Source: Clostridium homopropionicum DSM 5847 (lineage in GTDB: Bacteria > Bacillota > Clostridia > Clostridiales > Clostridiaceae). Taken from it: DNA of 64,000 nucleotides. The stretch's first letter is position 1. Every line of letters starts with the position of its first letter. The notes beneath the pieces are model-generated. The model was not told where the DNA came from, ran no database searches, and saw only the letters and a list, made by a program, of their open reading frames with translations. The stretch covers positions 110,478 through 174,477 of the forward strand of contig NZ_LHUR01000013.1 in the NCBI RefSeq assembly GCF_001263795.1, in the 5' to 3' direction. Made by a program: the position numbers and the translations under genes. This document shows positions 51,129-58,269 of this stretch, piece after piece.

Positions 51129-51850
51129 GAATAGATATTTTAACTTTATTTCCTGAAATGTTTAGCATATTTAATCATAGCATTATTGGTAGAGCTTTAG
51201 AAAAAGGGTTGATAGAAATCAATTCACATAATATAAGAGAATTTTCTTTAAATAAGCATAAAAAAGTAGATGACTATCCTTATGGTGGAGGAGCTGGAAT
51301 GGTAATGACTCCTCAACCTATAGTAGATTGTATAAAAGCAACGAAAAAATTAAATAGGGGAAAGGTAATTTTCCTTGGACCAAGAGGAAAAACCTTTAAT
51401 CAAGAAATAGCAAAAAATTTATCTAAAGAAAAAGAACTTATATTTTTATGCGGACATTATGAGGGAATTGATGAGAGAGTATATAACTATATTGATTTAG
51501 AAATATCCTTAGGTGATTTCATATTAACGGGAGGAGAGATAGCTGCTATTCCAATAATTGATAGCATATCTCGAATGGTTCCAGGTGTTCTTGCAGTTGA
51601 AGAGAGTTATACAGAAGAATCTTTTTATAGTGGTTTGCTTGAATATCCTCAGTATACACGTCCGGAAGAATTTGAAGGATTAAAAGTTCCAGAGGTTTTG
51701 CTTTCAGGTCATCATGAAAATATTAGAAAATGGAGAAGAAAACAATCTCTTATTTTAACAAAAACTAAAAGAGCAGATTTATTTAGTAAAATAAATTTGA
51801 CAAAAGAAGATATTAAGTTAATAAATGAAGATAATATTAACAAAAGATAA
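51125..51850 (+). CDS. trmD: tRNA (guanine-37-N1)-methyltransferase TrmD
   Basis: SPOUT methyltransferase that prevents frameshifting. The 241-residue product begins [13 protein letters not shown]. The start ATG 51125 overlaps the rimM stop in an ATGA coupling; an ATG six bases upstream is also in frame. The knotted SAM site appears in [12 protein letters not shown] and GDFILTGGE, and YPQYTRP is the tRNA-side motif. Confidence 0.96.
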   Translation: MRIDILTLFPEMFSIFNHSIIGRALEKGLIEINSHNIREFSLNKHKKVDDYPYGGGAGMVMTPQPIVDCIKATKKLNRGKVIFLGPRGKTFNQEIAKNLSKEKELIFLCGHYEGIDERVYNYIDLEISLGDFILTGGEIAAIPIIDSISRMVPGVLAVEESYTEESFYSGLLEYPQYTRPEEFEGLKVPEVLLSGHHENIRKWRRKQSLILTKTKRADLFSKINLTKEDIKLINEDNINKR

Positions 51851-51859
51851 AATATTATG

Positions 51860-51888
51860 TTGAAGTATATGATTAATTGTGGTAAAAT
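51860..51888 (+). promoter_or_regulatory. Sigma-A promoter of rplS
   Basis: TTGAAG (51860-51865), 17 bases, TAAAAT (51883-51888). One base later begins TCCTTTGTGCTA, the same 12-mer as after the purine permease promoter. Confidence 0.75.
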
Positions 51889-51889
51889 A

Positions 51890-51964
51890 TCCTTTGTGCT
51901 AGTACGAGCGGTCCTCTGTCTTATTTTTATATCTGATACGAACGCTAATTTATTTTAAGGAGGG
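51890..51964 (+). promoter_or_regulatory. 5' leader of rplS (candidate L19 autoregulatory leader)
   Basis: About 70 untranslated bases between the promoter and the AAGGAGGG site. They include two similar words, TACGAGCG (51904-51911) and TACGAACGC. Ribosomal protein leaders for L19 are known in low-GC Gram-positives, but I could not confirm a fold by eye. Confidence 0.3.
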
Positions 51965-51971
51965 AATGCAC

Positions 51972-52319
51972 ATGCTAGATATAATAAAGTCAATTGAAGC
52001 AGAACAAATTAAAAAGGACATAACTGAATTCAACGTAGGAGACACTATAAGAATTGATGTAAGAATCAAAGAAGGAACTAAAGAAAGAATTCAAGCGTTT
52101 GAAGGAACAGTTATTAAGATCCAAAATGGAGGAATTAGAAAAACTTTCACTGTAAGAAGAGTTGCTTATGGTACAGGTGTTGAAAGAACTTTCCCTATGA
52201 ATTCTCCAATGTTAGCAGCAATTAAAGTAGTAAGAAGAGGTAAGACAAGAAGAGCTAAACTTTACTACTTAAGAGACAGAGTTGGTAAGGCAGCAAAAGT
52301 AAAAGAATTAATCAGATAA
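51972..52319 (+). CDS. rplS: 50S ribosomal protein L19
   Basis: 115 residues with [22 protein letters not shown] and the basic [16 protein letters not shown] tail. ATG 51972 is preferred over ATG 51966, because AAGGAGGG ends only one base before the latter. Confidence 0.96.
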   Translation: MLDIIKSIEAEQIKKDITEFNVGDTIRIDVRIKEGTKERIQAFEGTVIKIQNGGIRKTFTVRRVAYGTGVERTFPMNSPMLAAIKVVRRGKTRRAKLYYLRDRVGKAAKVKELIR

Positions 52320-52324
52320 AAAAC

Positions 52325-52348
52325 GGGACTGTGGAGTCCCTTTTTTTT
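52325..52348 (+). terminator. Terminator after rplS
   Basis: GGGACT (52325-52330) pairs with AGTCCC (52335-52340) around GTGG and is followed by eight Ts. Confidence 0.88.
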
Positions 52349-52392
52349 ATAAAGAAATATAAACATCTGTAAATTATGAGGAGGTACAATAA

Positions 52393-53235
52393 ATGCCTAT
52401 AAATTGGTTCCCTGGACATATGGCTAAAACAAGAAGACAAATAAAAGAAGATTTAAAGTTAGTAGATGCAGTAATAGAAATAAGAGATGCTAGAATAGTT
52501 AAGTCCAGTACTAACCCTGATATAGATGAACTTTGTAAAGACAAACCTAGAATAATTTTGTTAAATAAAAGTGATTTAGCAGAGGAAAACATCACTAGAG
52601 AATGGATAAATAAACTTTCTAAAGAATTTATTAAAGTGTCTAGTGTTAATAGCTTAGATGGAAAAGGATTATCTAATATCAAAAATCTAGTGAATGATCT
52701 TTTAAAGGAAAAGCATGAAAGATTGAAAAATAAAGGGATTGTCAATATAACTTCAAGAGCAATGGTTGTAGGTATTCCTAATGTAGGCAAATCTTCTTTT
52801 ATAAATAGAATGGCTAAAAATTCAAGGGCAAAAGTAGGAGATAAGCCTGGAGTAACTAGAAGCAGCCAATGGATTAAAACAAACTTAGGAATTGAACTTC
52901 TGGATACTCCTGGAGTTTTATGGCCAAAATTTGAGGATGAAGAAGTAGGATTAAATCTAGCATTCACTGGAGCTATTAAAGATGAAATAATGGATATAGA
53001 AACCTTAGCTTTAAGATTAATTGAAAGGCTTCAAAAATATTATCCTAATCAATTAATGCAAAGATATAAATTGGATTCATTAAGTGAAGATTCATTAGAA
53101 AACATGGATAATATTAGTCGAAAAAGAGGAGCAGTTATTTCTGGAGGCAATATAGATTATAATAGAATTTCTGTCCTAATTTTAGATGAGTTTAGAGGTG
53201 GTAAATTAGGACCAATATCTCTTGAAAGGCCGTGA
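52393..53235 (+). CDS. rbgA: Ribosome biogenesis GTPase RbgA (YlqF)
   Basis: 50S assembly GTPase of 280 residues, starting INWFPGHMAKTRRQI. It is circularly permuted: G4 NKSD comes before G1 GIPNVGKSS and G3 DTPGVLWP. The C-terminal ANTAR-like tail ends in ILDEFRGGKLGPISLE. AGGAGG precedes the ATG. It is followed closely by rnhB, as in Bacillus. Confidence 0.96.
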   Translation: MPINWFPGHMAKTRRQIKEDLKLVDAVIEIRDARIVKSSTNPDIDELCKDKPRIILLNKSDLAEENITREWINKLSKEFIKVSSVNSLDGKGLSNIKNLVNDLLKEKHERLKNKGIVNITSRAMVVGIPNVGKSSFINRMAKNSRAKVGDKPGVTRSSQWIKTNLGIELLDTPGVLWPKFEDEEVGLNLAFTGAIKDEIMDIETLALRLIERLQKYYPNQLMQRYKLDSLSEDSLENMDNISRKRGAVISGGNIDYNRISVLILDEFRGGKLGPISLERP

Positions 53236-53241
53236 TTTTAA

Positions 53242-54063
53242 ATGCTAAATAAAAATTTGAGCCAAATGAATTCTACAGAAATAAAAGAATACATATCAAA
53301 AGTTCTAAGTGATAATTCAAATAATTATGACTATGAATTATTAATAAACCTTCTTCTAGAAGATGAAAGAAAGTCAGTAAAAAAAATATCTGATAGAGTT
53401 AAATTATTCGTAGAAAATAGAGAAAAAGAAATAAATAGAGTTACTAATATGTATAAATTTGATCTTGAATTTAGTAAATCTACATATATAGCTGGTGTAG
53501 ATGAAGTGGGAAGAGGACCTCTAGCGGGCCCTATAGTTGCAGCTGCTGTTATATTAGATTTGAATATTGATTCTACACAGGATTTACTTTTAAAAATAAA
53601 TGACTCAAAGAAATTATCGGAAAAAACTAGAACTGAACTTGATTTAATAATTAAAGAAAGAGCTTTAAGCTATAGAATTGAAGAAATTAGCGGTGAAGAA
53701 ATAGATGAAAAAGGAATTGCCTGGTGCAATAATGAAGTTTTGAAAAGAACAGTGATTGGGTTAGATATTAAACCAGACTTAGTATTATCTGATGGATATG
53801 CTATTAAAAATTGCCCTTTTGAAAATAAATTTGTAATAAAGGGTGATTCCAAAAGTGCAAGTATTGCTTGTGCTTCTATAATTGCAAAAGTCTACAGAGA
53901 TAATTTAATGAAAGAATATGATAAACTATATCCTGAATATAAATTTGAAAAAAATGTAGGCTATGGAACAAAGGAACATATTGAAGCTATTGAGAAATAT
54001 GGGTGTTCACCTATTCACAGAAAAAGTTTTTTGAAAAATATAATGAATTTTATAAATAACTAA
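53242..54063 (+). CDS. rnhB: Ribonuclease HII
   Basis: Cuts RNA in RNA-DNA hybrids, including single misincorporated ribonucleotides. The 273-residue product has an N-terminal extension of about 75 residues, then AGVDEVGRGPLAGP with the catalytic DEVG, NDSKKLSEKTR, and the second-half acidic residues in KPDLVLSDGYAI. GDSKSASIACASIIAKVYRD is the family block. Confidence 0.96.
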   Translation: MLNKNLSQMNSTEIKEYISKVLSDNSNNYDYELLINLLLEDERKSVKKISDRVKLFVENREKEINRVTNMYKFDLEFSKSTYIAGVDEVGRGPLAGPIVAAAVILDLNIDSTQDLLLKINDSKKLSEKTRTELDLIIKERALSYRIEEISGEEIDEKGIAWCNNEVLKRTVIGLDIKPDLVLSDGYAIKNCPFENKFVIKGDSKSASIACASIIAKVYRDNLMKEYDKLYPEYKFEKNVGYGTKEHIEAIEKYGCSPIHRKSFLKNIMNFINN

Positions 54064-54085
54064 GGTTAACAAATATGTTAACCTT
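54062..54085. terminator. Bidirectional terminator between rnhB and yraN
   Basis: AAGGTTAAC (54062-54070) pairs perfectly with GTTAACCTT (54077-54085), flanked by a T-run on one side. It separates two convergent genes. Confidence 0.75.
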
Positions 54086-54454
54086 TTAAAATGCATTTTC
54101 TATAACATTTATACTAAAATCATCTGATTTTCTGTCAAGAAATACTTCAATTACATCAAATCTAAATTCATATTCAAATAACTTATTCTTATTAATGTAG
54201 TATTCAGCTGCTTTTCTAATTTTCTTTATTTTACTGTAAGTAACAGCTTCCAGCGGCATACCATAAGAGGTGTTAAATCTGCTTTTTACTTCAATAAAAC
54301 ATATACAGTTTGCATTATTAATGGAGCTAATAATGTCAATTTCACCTAATTTACATTTAAAGTTTTTTTCTAAAATTACATGTCCTCTCTTTATAAGTAA
54401 ATCTTGAGAAATTTCTTCCCCATAAGTTCCTATTATATTATTGAAGCGTTTCAT
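54086..54454 (-). CDS. YraN family protein (UPF0102, endonuclease-like fold)
   Basis: 122 residues. GTYGEEISQDLLIKRGHVILEKNFKCKLGEIDII holds the Glu and Asp of the YraN/Holliday-junction-resolvase-like fold, and CFIEVKSR holds the E-x-K residues. The function is unproven. It usually sits next to rnhB and comM in the forward direction; here it is inverted. Confidence 0.85.
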   Translation of the reverse strand: MKRFNNIIGTYGEEISQDLLIKRGHVILEKNFKCKLGEIDIISSINNANCICFIEVKSRFNTSYGMPLEAVTYSKIKKIRKAAEYYINKNKLFEYEFRFDVIEVFLDRKSDDFSINVIENAF

Positions 54455-54581
54455 TTAATCAACTCCTTTTTTCTAATTATATCCACTGATCAAAAATTTA
54501 TCATTTAGTCAAAAATAAAAATATTATTTTATATTATATAAATGAATAATATGTCAATAATCTCTAATGAGGTGATTAAAA

Positions 54582-55232
54582 TTGACTATTAATATAAATT
54601 CATCAACTTTTACAGGGTTGAAAGGTATAATGGTTAGTATTGAAATTGATATAAGTAACGGATTACCTAGCTTTAGTATAGTAGGACTTCCTTCTACATC
54701 TGTTAAAGAATCTAAAGAAAGGGTTAGATCCGCCATAATAAATTCCGGCTTTAAATTTCCGCTTAAAAGAATCACAATTAACATGGCTCCAGCTGATTTA
54801 AAAAAGGAAGGAGTCTTATTTGATTTACCGATTGCACTAGCAATTCTACTAGCTACTAATCAAATTGTAGTGAATAATCTAGACGAGTTTTTGTTTATGG
54901 GAGAGCTTTCTTTATCAGGAGATTTAAAGAAAGTTAAAGGTGCGTTACCAATAGTAGTTGATTCAATAAACAATAAAATTACTAAATTTATCATACCTAT
55001 TGATAACGCTAAAGAGTGCGCAGTAATAAAAAATGCTGAGATTTATCCTTTTGAAAATTTGAATCAAGTAATTGATTATTTAAGATATGGGGATTTAATG
55101 CCTTACTCATTAGGAGAGATAAAATATAATGAAAAAACTTATGAAGACCTATGTGAAGTAGCAGGGCAAGAAAGCTGCAAAAGAGCAATTGAAGTTGCTG
55201 CAGCAGGAGGTCATAATATACTTATTTTATAG
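54582..55232 (+). pseudogene. comM: 5' fragment of comM/yifB (Mg-chelatase-like ATPase), interrupted by a mobile element
   Basis: Starts at TTG 54582 after GAGGTGA. The first 216 residues are a normal YifB N-terminal Lon-protease-like domain (GLPSFSIVGLPSTSVKESKERVRSAI, ITINMAPADLKKEG, FMGELSLSGDL). Intact family members are about 500 residues. Here the frame reads AAGGHNILIL and then stops, exactly where the Walker A GPPGSGKT should follow. The ATPase domain is therefore gone and the product cannot act as a helicase. ComM is known to migrate branches during natural transformation. The missing half probably lies beyond the window. Confidence 0.93.
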
Positions 55233-55448
55233 TACATTACCAAGTAGGTACAAACCAAGCAAAATCAAGGCTTTTAAATAATATAATAAAGCCAGTAACA
55301 ACATATTTTATGACCGCCAGCTAAAAATGCAGCAGTTAGCTTTATTAGTATGTTTATACTTACATAACTTTTATTTTTTATAATTTTATAAATTACCTCA
55401 TGTTTAAAATTATTGCCAAGTATAATCATTCTAAACATGATATAAATT
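55233..55448. other. Non-coding left end of the element
   Basis: 216 bases without a gene. It contains a small hairpin AGCTAA / TTAGCT (55319-55341) and an inverted repeat with 9-base arms (55398-55440). It may hold recombinase arm sites. Confidence 0.5.
55398..55440. repeat. Inverted repeat near the element's left end
   Basis: TCATGTTTA (55398-55406) and TAAACATGA (55432-55440) are perfect inverted copies separated by 25 bases. They could be a regulator or recombinase site, or a weak terminator. Confidence 0.45.
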
Positions 55449-55482
55449 AAGGAGGGTTAGTTATTGCAAACTAATCCTCCTT
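55449..55482 (-). terminator. Terminator of the ribbon-helix-helix gene
   Basis: On the minus strand a 14-base stem (arms 55449-55462 and 55469-55482, one wobble) with a six-base loop overlaps the stop codon and is followed by TTAATTT. Confidence 0.75.
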
Positions 55483-55665
55483 TTCACTTTCAATAAATTT
55501 TACATTTTTTAAGGCATATTTTAAAGCCATATTAATAAGTTCATTCCTTGAACGATTACTTTGTTTAGCCAGTTCATCAAATTTATCTTGAATAACTTTA
55601 TCTATTCTTATTGATATTGTAACTGACTTATCTTCTTTAGGGGTAATTATAAAATCATTATCCAT
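55471..55665 (-). CDS. Ribbon-helix-helix DNA-binding protein
   Basis: 64 residues from ATG 55665 on the minus strand, placed by GAGGTGAG; a longer in-frame version runs into the intergenic region. KSVTISIRIDKVIQDKFDELAKQSNRSRNELINMALKYALK has the strand-helix-helix pattern of the Arc/CopG/MetJ fold, where TISIRI would be the DNA-reading strand. It is divergent from the lipoprotein gene, with direct repeats between them, so it may repress its own and that promoter. No toxin partner is adjacent on the same strand. Confidence 0.75.
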   Translation of the reverse strand: MDNDFIITPKEDKSVTISIRIDKVIQDKFDELAKQSNRSRNELINMALKYALKNVKFIESEKED

Positions 55666-55713
55666 TGTGCTCACCTCATATATTAAGTATATGGTATGTA
55701 ATAGTATAAAAAA

Positions 55714-55767
55714 ATATTGCAATTTGTAGTTAATATATATTACAATTTGTGTTATAATATATTGTAA
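55714..55767. promoter_or_regulatory. Direct and inverted repeats around a -10 box (candidate operator)
   Basis: ATATTGCAATTTGT (55714-55727) and ATATTACAATTTGT (55737-55750) match at 13 of 14 bases, 23 bases apart. TTACAAT (55740-55746) and ATTGTAA (55761-55767) form an inverted pair flanking TATAAT (55753-55758). This lies between the divergent regulator and lipoprotein genes. Confidence 0.6.
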
Positions 55768-55790
55768 AATTTTAGATTTGAGGTGGTAAA

Positions 55791-56186
55791 ATGAAAAACA
55801 AAAAGAAAATCCTTCTATTATTAATCAGTTGTATTTTTATTATTACACTGGTTGGTTGTGGTGGTGGCAGTAAAGAAACCACAATTAATGATGATACTAC
55901 AAAAGCATTTGATGAACTAATGACAAAGAACAGTAATTTATATGACTATGGTGAGTACAAGCTAATAACAAAGAGTAAGGAAACTACATTAGATGTATAT
56001 TTGATGTTTAAGTCAAAAGATATCTATAGGGTTGGTACTGTAACAGCTATTAGGAATTTAGTAGTTGAGCATTTAAGCGGTAAATATAAAGAGAATACAA
56101 TTCATTTACAAATTGGTGTAAGCAATGGCGGAGGTGTAGTAGATTATGTATATAAAAATGATTCATGGGATAAAGAAGTTGAATAA
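55791..56186 (+). CDS. Small lipoprotein of unknown function
   Basis: 131 residues with a lipoprotein signal: KNKKK, a hydrophobic core, and lipobox LVGC with Cys23. A glycine-rich linker is followed by a domain of about 95 residues (mixed strands, FDELMTKNSNLYDYGEYKLITKSKE, then VSNGGGVVDYVYKNDSW). I do not recognise the family. AGGTGG precedes the ATG. The promoter carries repeats that the divergent regulator could bind. A surface role such as exclusion or signalling is only a guess. Confidence 0.7.
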   Translation: MKNKKKILLLLISCIFIITLVGCGGGSKETTINDDTTKAFDELMTKNSNLYDYGEYKLITKSKETTLDVYLMFKSKDIYRVGTVTAIRNLVVEHLSGKYKENTIHLQIGVSNGGGVVDYVYKNDSWDKEVE

Positions 56187-56216
56187 TAATTATTATTTAG
56201 GTAATGGAGAAATATT

Positions 56217-56372
56217 ATGGAGGAATTAAGAAAAATAATGTATAAATTAATTGAACAAAATGGAATATCATCAAGTAAAGTTTTAAATATAAGCATTGAA
56301 CTGGACAAGCTGATAAATGATTATTACAAAAAATACTATCAATATAAACAAAATGGCATATTAAAAAATTGA
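56217..56372 (+). CDS. Spo0E-like aspartyl-phosphate phosphatase
   Basis: 51-codon gene starting MEELRKIMYKLIEQNGISSS. The second helix reads KVLNISIELDKLINDYYKKY and carries the family's S-x-x-x-D signature (Ser26, Asp30), equal to SQELD in Bacillus Spo0E, YisI and YnzD. The two-helix length is also right. Known members remove phosphate from Spo0A and so block sporulation. The ribosome site is weak (GGAG at 56206-56209, seven bases before the ATG). It lies 30 bases after the lipoprotein gene and may share its transcript. Location on a mobile element is the notable point. Confidence 0.82.
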   Translation: MEELRKIMYKLIEQNGISSSKVLNISIELDKLINDYYKKYYQYKQNGILKN

Positions 56373-56379
56373 GATTCAT

Positions 56380-56408
56380 TTTACATAATATGGATTCTGT
56401 TGTATAAT
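56380..56408 (+). promoter_or_regulatory. Promoter of the candidate non-coding RNA
   Basis: TTTACA (56380-56385), exactly 17 bases, perfect TATAAT (56403-56408). The expected start is at or next to GTGGGGG at 56415. Confidence 0.7.
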
Positions 56409-56414
56409 TAAATC

Positions 56415-56719
56415 GTGGGGGAAAACCTCACATAATAAAGTTAGGGCTAAACTTAAAAACCCAAGAATTTTCTTGTGGTTCTTTAAATTCTATACCTCTC
56501 ATATTGCCTTAACTTCTAACATCTAAAAAGTAGGGGTTTACTGTGGTTTATAAACCATATGTTAAGGGCGGGAGCAACCCTTATAAACTCTCACAACCGT
56601 TTTTTCCGTTTCTTATAAAATACTCTAAAATATTATTTAGGGTGGCTTATAGTATTATTATCAAGCCTTAATAATCCCCAGTAATGTATATCGCCATACA
56701 TTGCTGGGGGATTTTTTTA
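56415..56719 (+). ncRNA. Candidate structured non-coding RNA of about 300 bases
   Basis: This gene-free segment has a consensus promoter just upstream and a strong terminator at its end. Several helices can be drawn: a 5' hairpin GTGGGG / CCTCAC (56415-56431) with loop GAAAA; a ten-base long-range stem AAGTTAGGGC (56438-56447) with GCCTTAACTT (56506-56515); an internal CAAGAA / TTCTTG hairpin; a TGGTTTA / TAAACCA palindrome; and AAGGG / CCCTT. No open reading frame with a ribosome site lies inside. I cannot assign a known RNA class. Confidence 0.6.
56675..56719 (+). terminator. Terminator of the candidate non-coding RNA
   Basis: ATCCCCAGTAATGTA pairs with TACATTGCTGGGGGAT (one G bulge or mismatch region) around an eight-base loop, followed by seven Ts. 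It is the strongest terminator in the element. Confidence 0.85.
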
Positions 56720-56815
56720 CCCATTTTTAGAGTTCCGAAATTGTTAAAGTAAATAATATTCATTCTCCTTTATAATAAAAGTGTAAGTAAATGTAAATAA
56801 AGGAAGTGATTAAAA

Positions 56816-57028
56816 ATGGCATTATCGCCCGAAGCTTTAGAAGTGAGAAGGAAATATATACGGGAGTATATGAGGGAATACCGTAAGAAGAATAAAACTA
56901 ATGATAACTATTGGGAAAAGAAAGCTAAAGAAAAGGAACATAATTTAAGGTTGCAAGTACAAAGGCAATTAAAAGACGATATTTCAATGTTTGAGTTAGC
57001 TGGGTATTACTTCAGCTATGACAAATAA
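56816..57028 (+). CDS. Small charged protein of unknown function
   Basis: 70 residues, very rich in Lys, Arg and Glu (RRKYIREYMREYRKKNKTND, then YWEKKAKEKE), predicted helical. Such short basic proteins are common in Firmicute plasmids and phages, but I do not recognise a function. AGGAAGTGA precedes the ATG. It is the first gene of a co-directional run to 58,077. Confidence 0.6.
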   Translation: MALSPEALEVRRKYIREYMREYRKKNKTNDNYWEKKAKEKEHNLRLQVQRQLKDDISMFELAGYYFSYDK

Positions 57029-57054
57029 AAAAATTATTTTAGGAGGGATTTTAA

Positions 57055-57243
57055 ATGTCAATTAATAGTGTAAACGGAATTTATTTTATTGATGGCTCAT
57101 GTATTACAGACAATGAACTAATGAACAGGGTTAATGCAAAGATTACAGAACTTAAAGCACAAGGCAAAACAATAGTAAGTGTATCTATAGGCGGCACTGC
57201 CCCAGCAATAGGTGCATTTATAGTAATTGGAACAACTGCTTAA
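57055..57243 (+). CDS. Small protein of unknown function, paralogue of the next gene
   Basis: 62 residues. The C-terminal part, NAKITELKAQGKTIVSVSIGG followed by GAFIVIG, resembles NAQIKDIEANGENVIGIGVIG plus VLFIG in the next gene. This suggests a duplicated small alpha-beta domain: one helix, then two strands. AGGAGGG precedes the ATG. No signal peptide or catalytic motif is visible. Confidence 0.65.
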   Translation: MSINSVNGIYFIDGSCITDNELMNRVNAKITELKAQGKTIVSVSIGGTAPAIGAFIVIGTTA

Positions 57244-57261
57244 TTAAAGGAGGGATAAAAT

Positions 57262-57525
57262 ATGTTACAAATTACAAGGGTTGAACCTATAAATAAAAAG
57301 TATGTAGACATGGAAAAACTTTATACTGAAATACAAGCCGATAAAGATAATTTTAGTTCTGAAGAATATGGAATATCTGGGGCTTTATATGGTAATGCAC
57401 TTGATAAATTTAAAGGTGCTATAAATGCACAAATAAAAGACATTGAAGCAAATGGCGAGAATGTTATAGGTATAGGGGTTATAGGCAATGAAACCCCAGT
57501 GCTTTTTATAGGGGAGGATAAATAA
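57262..57525 (+). CDS. Small protein of unknown function, paralogue of the preceding gene
   Basis: 87 residues. It has an N-terminal extension (ITRVEPINKKYVDMEKLYTE) relative to its neighbour, then the shared helix-strand-strand C-terminus. AAAGGAGGG precedes the ATG. The function is unknown. Adjacent duplicated small genes often encode interacting partners, but nothing here proves that. Confidence 0.65.
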   Translation: MLQITRVEPINKKYVDMEKLYTEIQADKDNFSSEEYGISGALYGNALDKFKGAINAQIKDIEANGENVIGIGVIGNETPVLFIGEDK

Positions 57526-57526
57526 T

Positions 57527-57895
57527 ATGAGTTATGAAAATATAAGTAGAACCGACCAATTTATTGACAGGGTTCAAGATATAGCAATAAAGAACCCAGA
57601 AGTTAGTGGCGAAATGCAAGAGGCATATAAGGAAGCGGCAATAAGGGCGGTATCACAAAGGTATTTAGCAATGTTTCAAACAGTAGTTGAAGATTTTAAA
57701 AGTGCTACTAATGAATTAAACCCAGCAGATAAAGATTATAAAAGAAAATTAGTAGAATTGAAGCGGAGTGCAACAAGTTCCGCTCAATTAATAGCCAGCA
57801 AACTTCCACAGACAGCTGATTTTGATATTTATATAAGTGCTGTAAATATTTTAGTAAGTGGTTTATTTGAGCAAGCAAAGGGGGCGACCGAATAA
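57527..57895 (+). CDS. Helical protein of unknown function
   Basis: 122 residues, mostly helical, with an acidic N-terminus and EAYKEAAIRAVSQRYLAMFQ in the centre. It starts one base after the previous stop; GGGGAGG lies upstream. I recognise no family. Its stop overlaps the next ATG (TAATG), so the two are probably coupled. Confidence 0.65.
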   Translation: MSYENISRTDQFIDRVQDIAIKNPEVSGEMQEAYKEAAIRAVSQRYLAMFQTVVEDFKSATNELNPADKDYKRKLVELKRSATSSAQLIASKLPQTADFDIYISAVNILVSGLFEQAKGATE

Positions 57896-58077
57896 TGGAA
57901 AATAAGCAACTACAAGAAATATCAGATAATAACCTAAAAATGAAGATTGCAAGGGATAAATATTTTAGTGCTAACAGAATTGATTATGAACCCGTTCAAG
58001 TAACCGAAGAAGATATTAAGAAATTTAATGAAGCAGGAAATAATATAGAATTACAGAGAGCACATTTTTTTAAATAG
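57895..58077 (+). CDS. Small protein of unknown function
   Basis: 60 residues, charged, with no recognised motif. The ATG overlaps the preceding stop by one base and GGGGGCGACC lies upstream. It is the last gene before a terminator-like hairpin. Confidence 0.55.
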   Translation: MENKQLQEISDNNLKMKIARDKYFSANRIDYEPVQVTEEDIKKFNEAGNNIELQRAHFFK

Positions 58078-58097
58078 CTTGTACCTTAATTTATATA

Positions 58098-58147
58098 GGG
58101 CTGGGCGGAAAATAAATAAAAACCCCAGCCCATTTATATAAGAAAGT
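58098..58147 (+). terminator. Hairpin ending the first small-gene run
   Basis: GGGCTGGG (58098-58105) pairs with CCCAGCCC (58134-58141) across a 28-base loop. AT-rich flanks can extend the stem. There is no strict T-run. Confidence 0.5.
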
Positions 58148-58269
58148 ATTATAAAACTATACAGTAAATGTACTAATACAGGTATGTAATCATATAGAAA
58201 ATGTTATTAAAATATCGTGATAAATCAAGTAATATCAATAAATCTAATACAGAGGGAGGGGGGCTGAAT

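Noticed and set aside
52374..52967. Open frame of 197 codons on the minus strand opposite rbgA
   Set aside because: rbgA has all GTPase motifs on the plus strand; the antisense frame shows none.
55471..56186. Toxin-antitoxin pair formed by the ribbon-helix-helix gene and its neighbour
   Set aside because: The neighbour is divergent, not cotranscribed, and has a lipoprotein signal, so it does not look like a toxin.
57055..57243. Spore protein Cse60-like assignment for the 62-residue product
   Set aside because: The strand pattern is only vaguely similar and no diagnostic residues could be matched.
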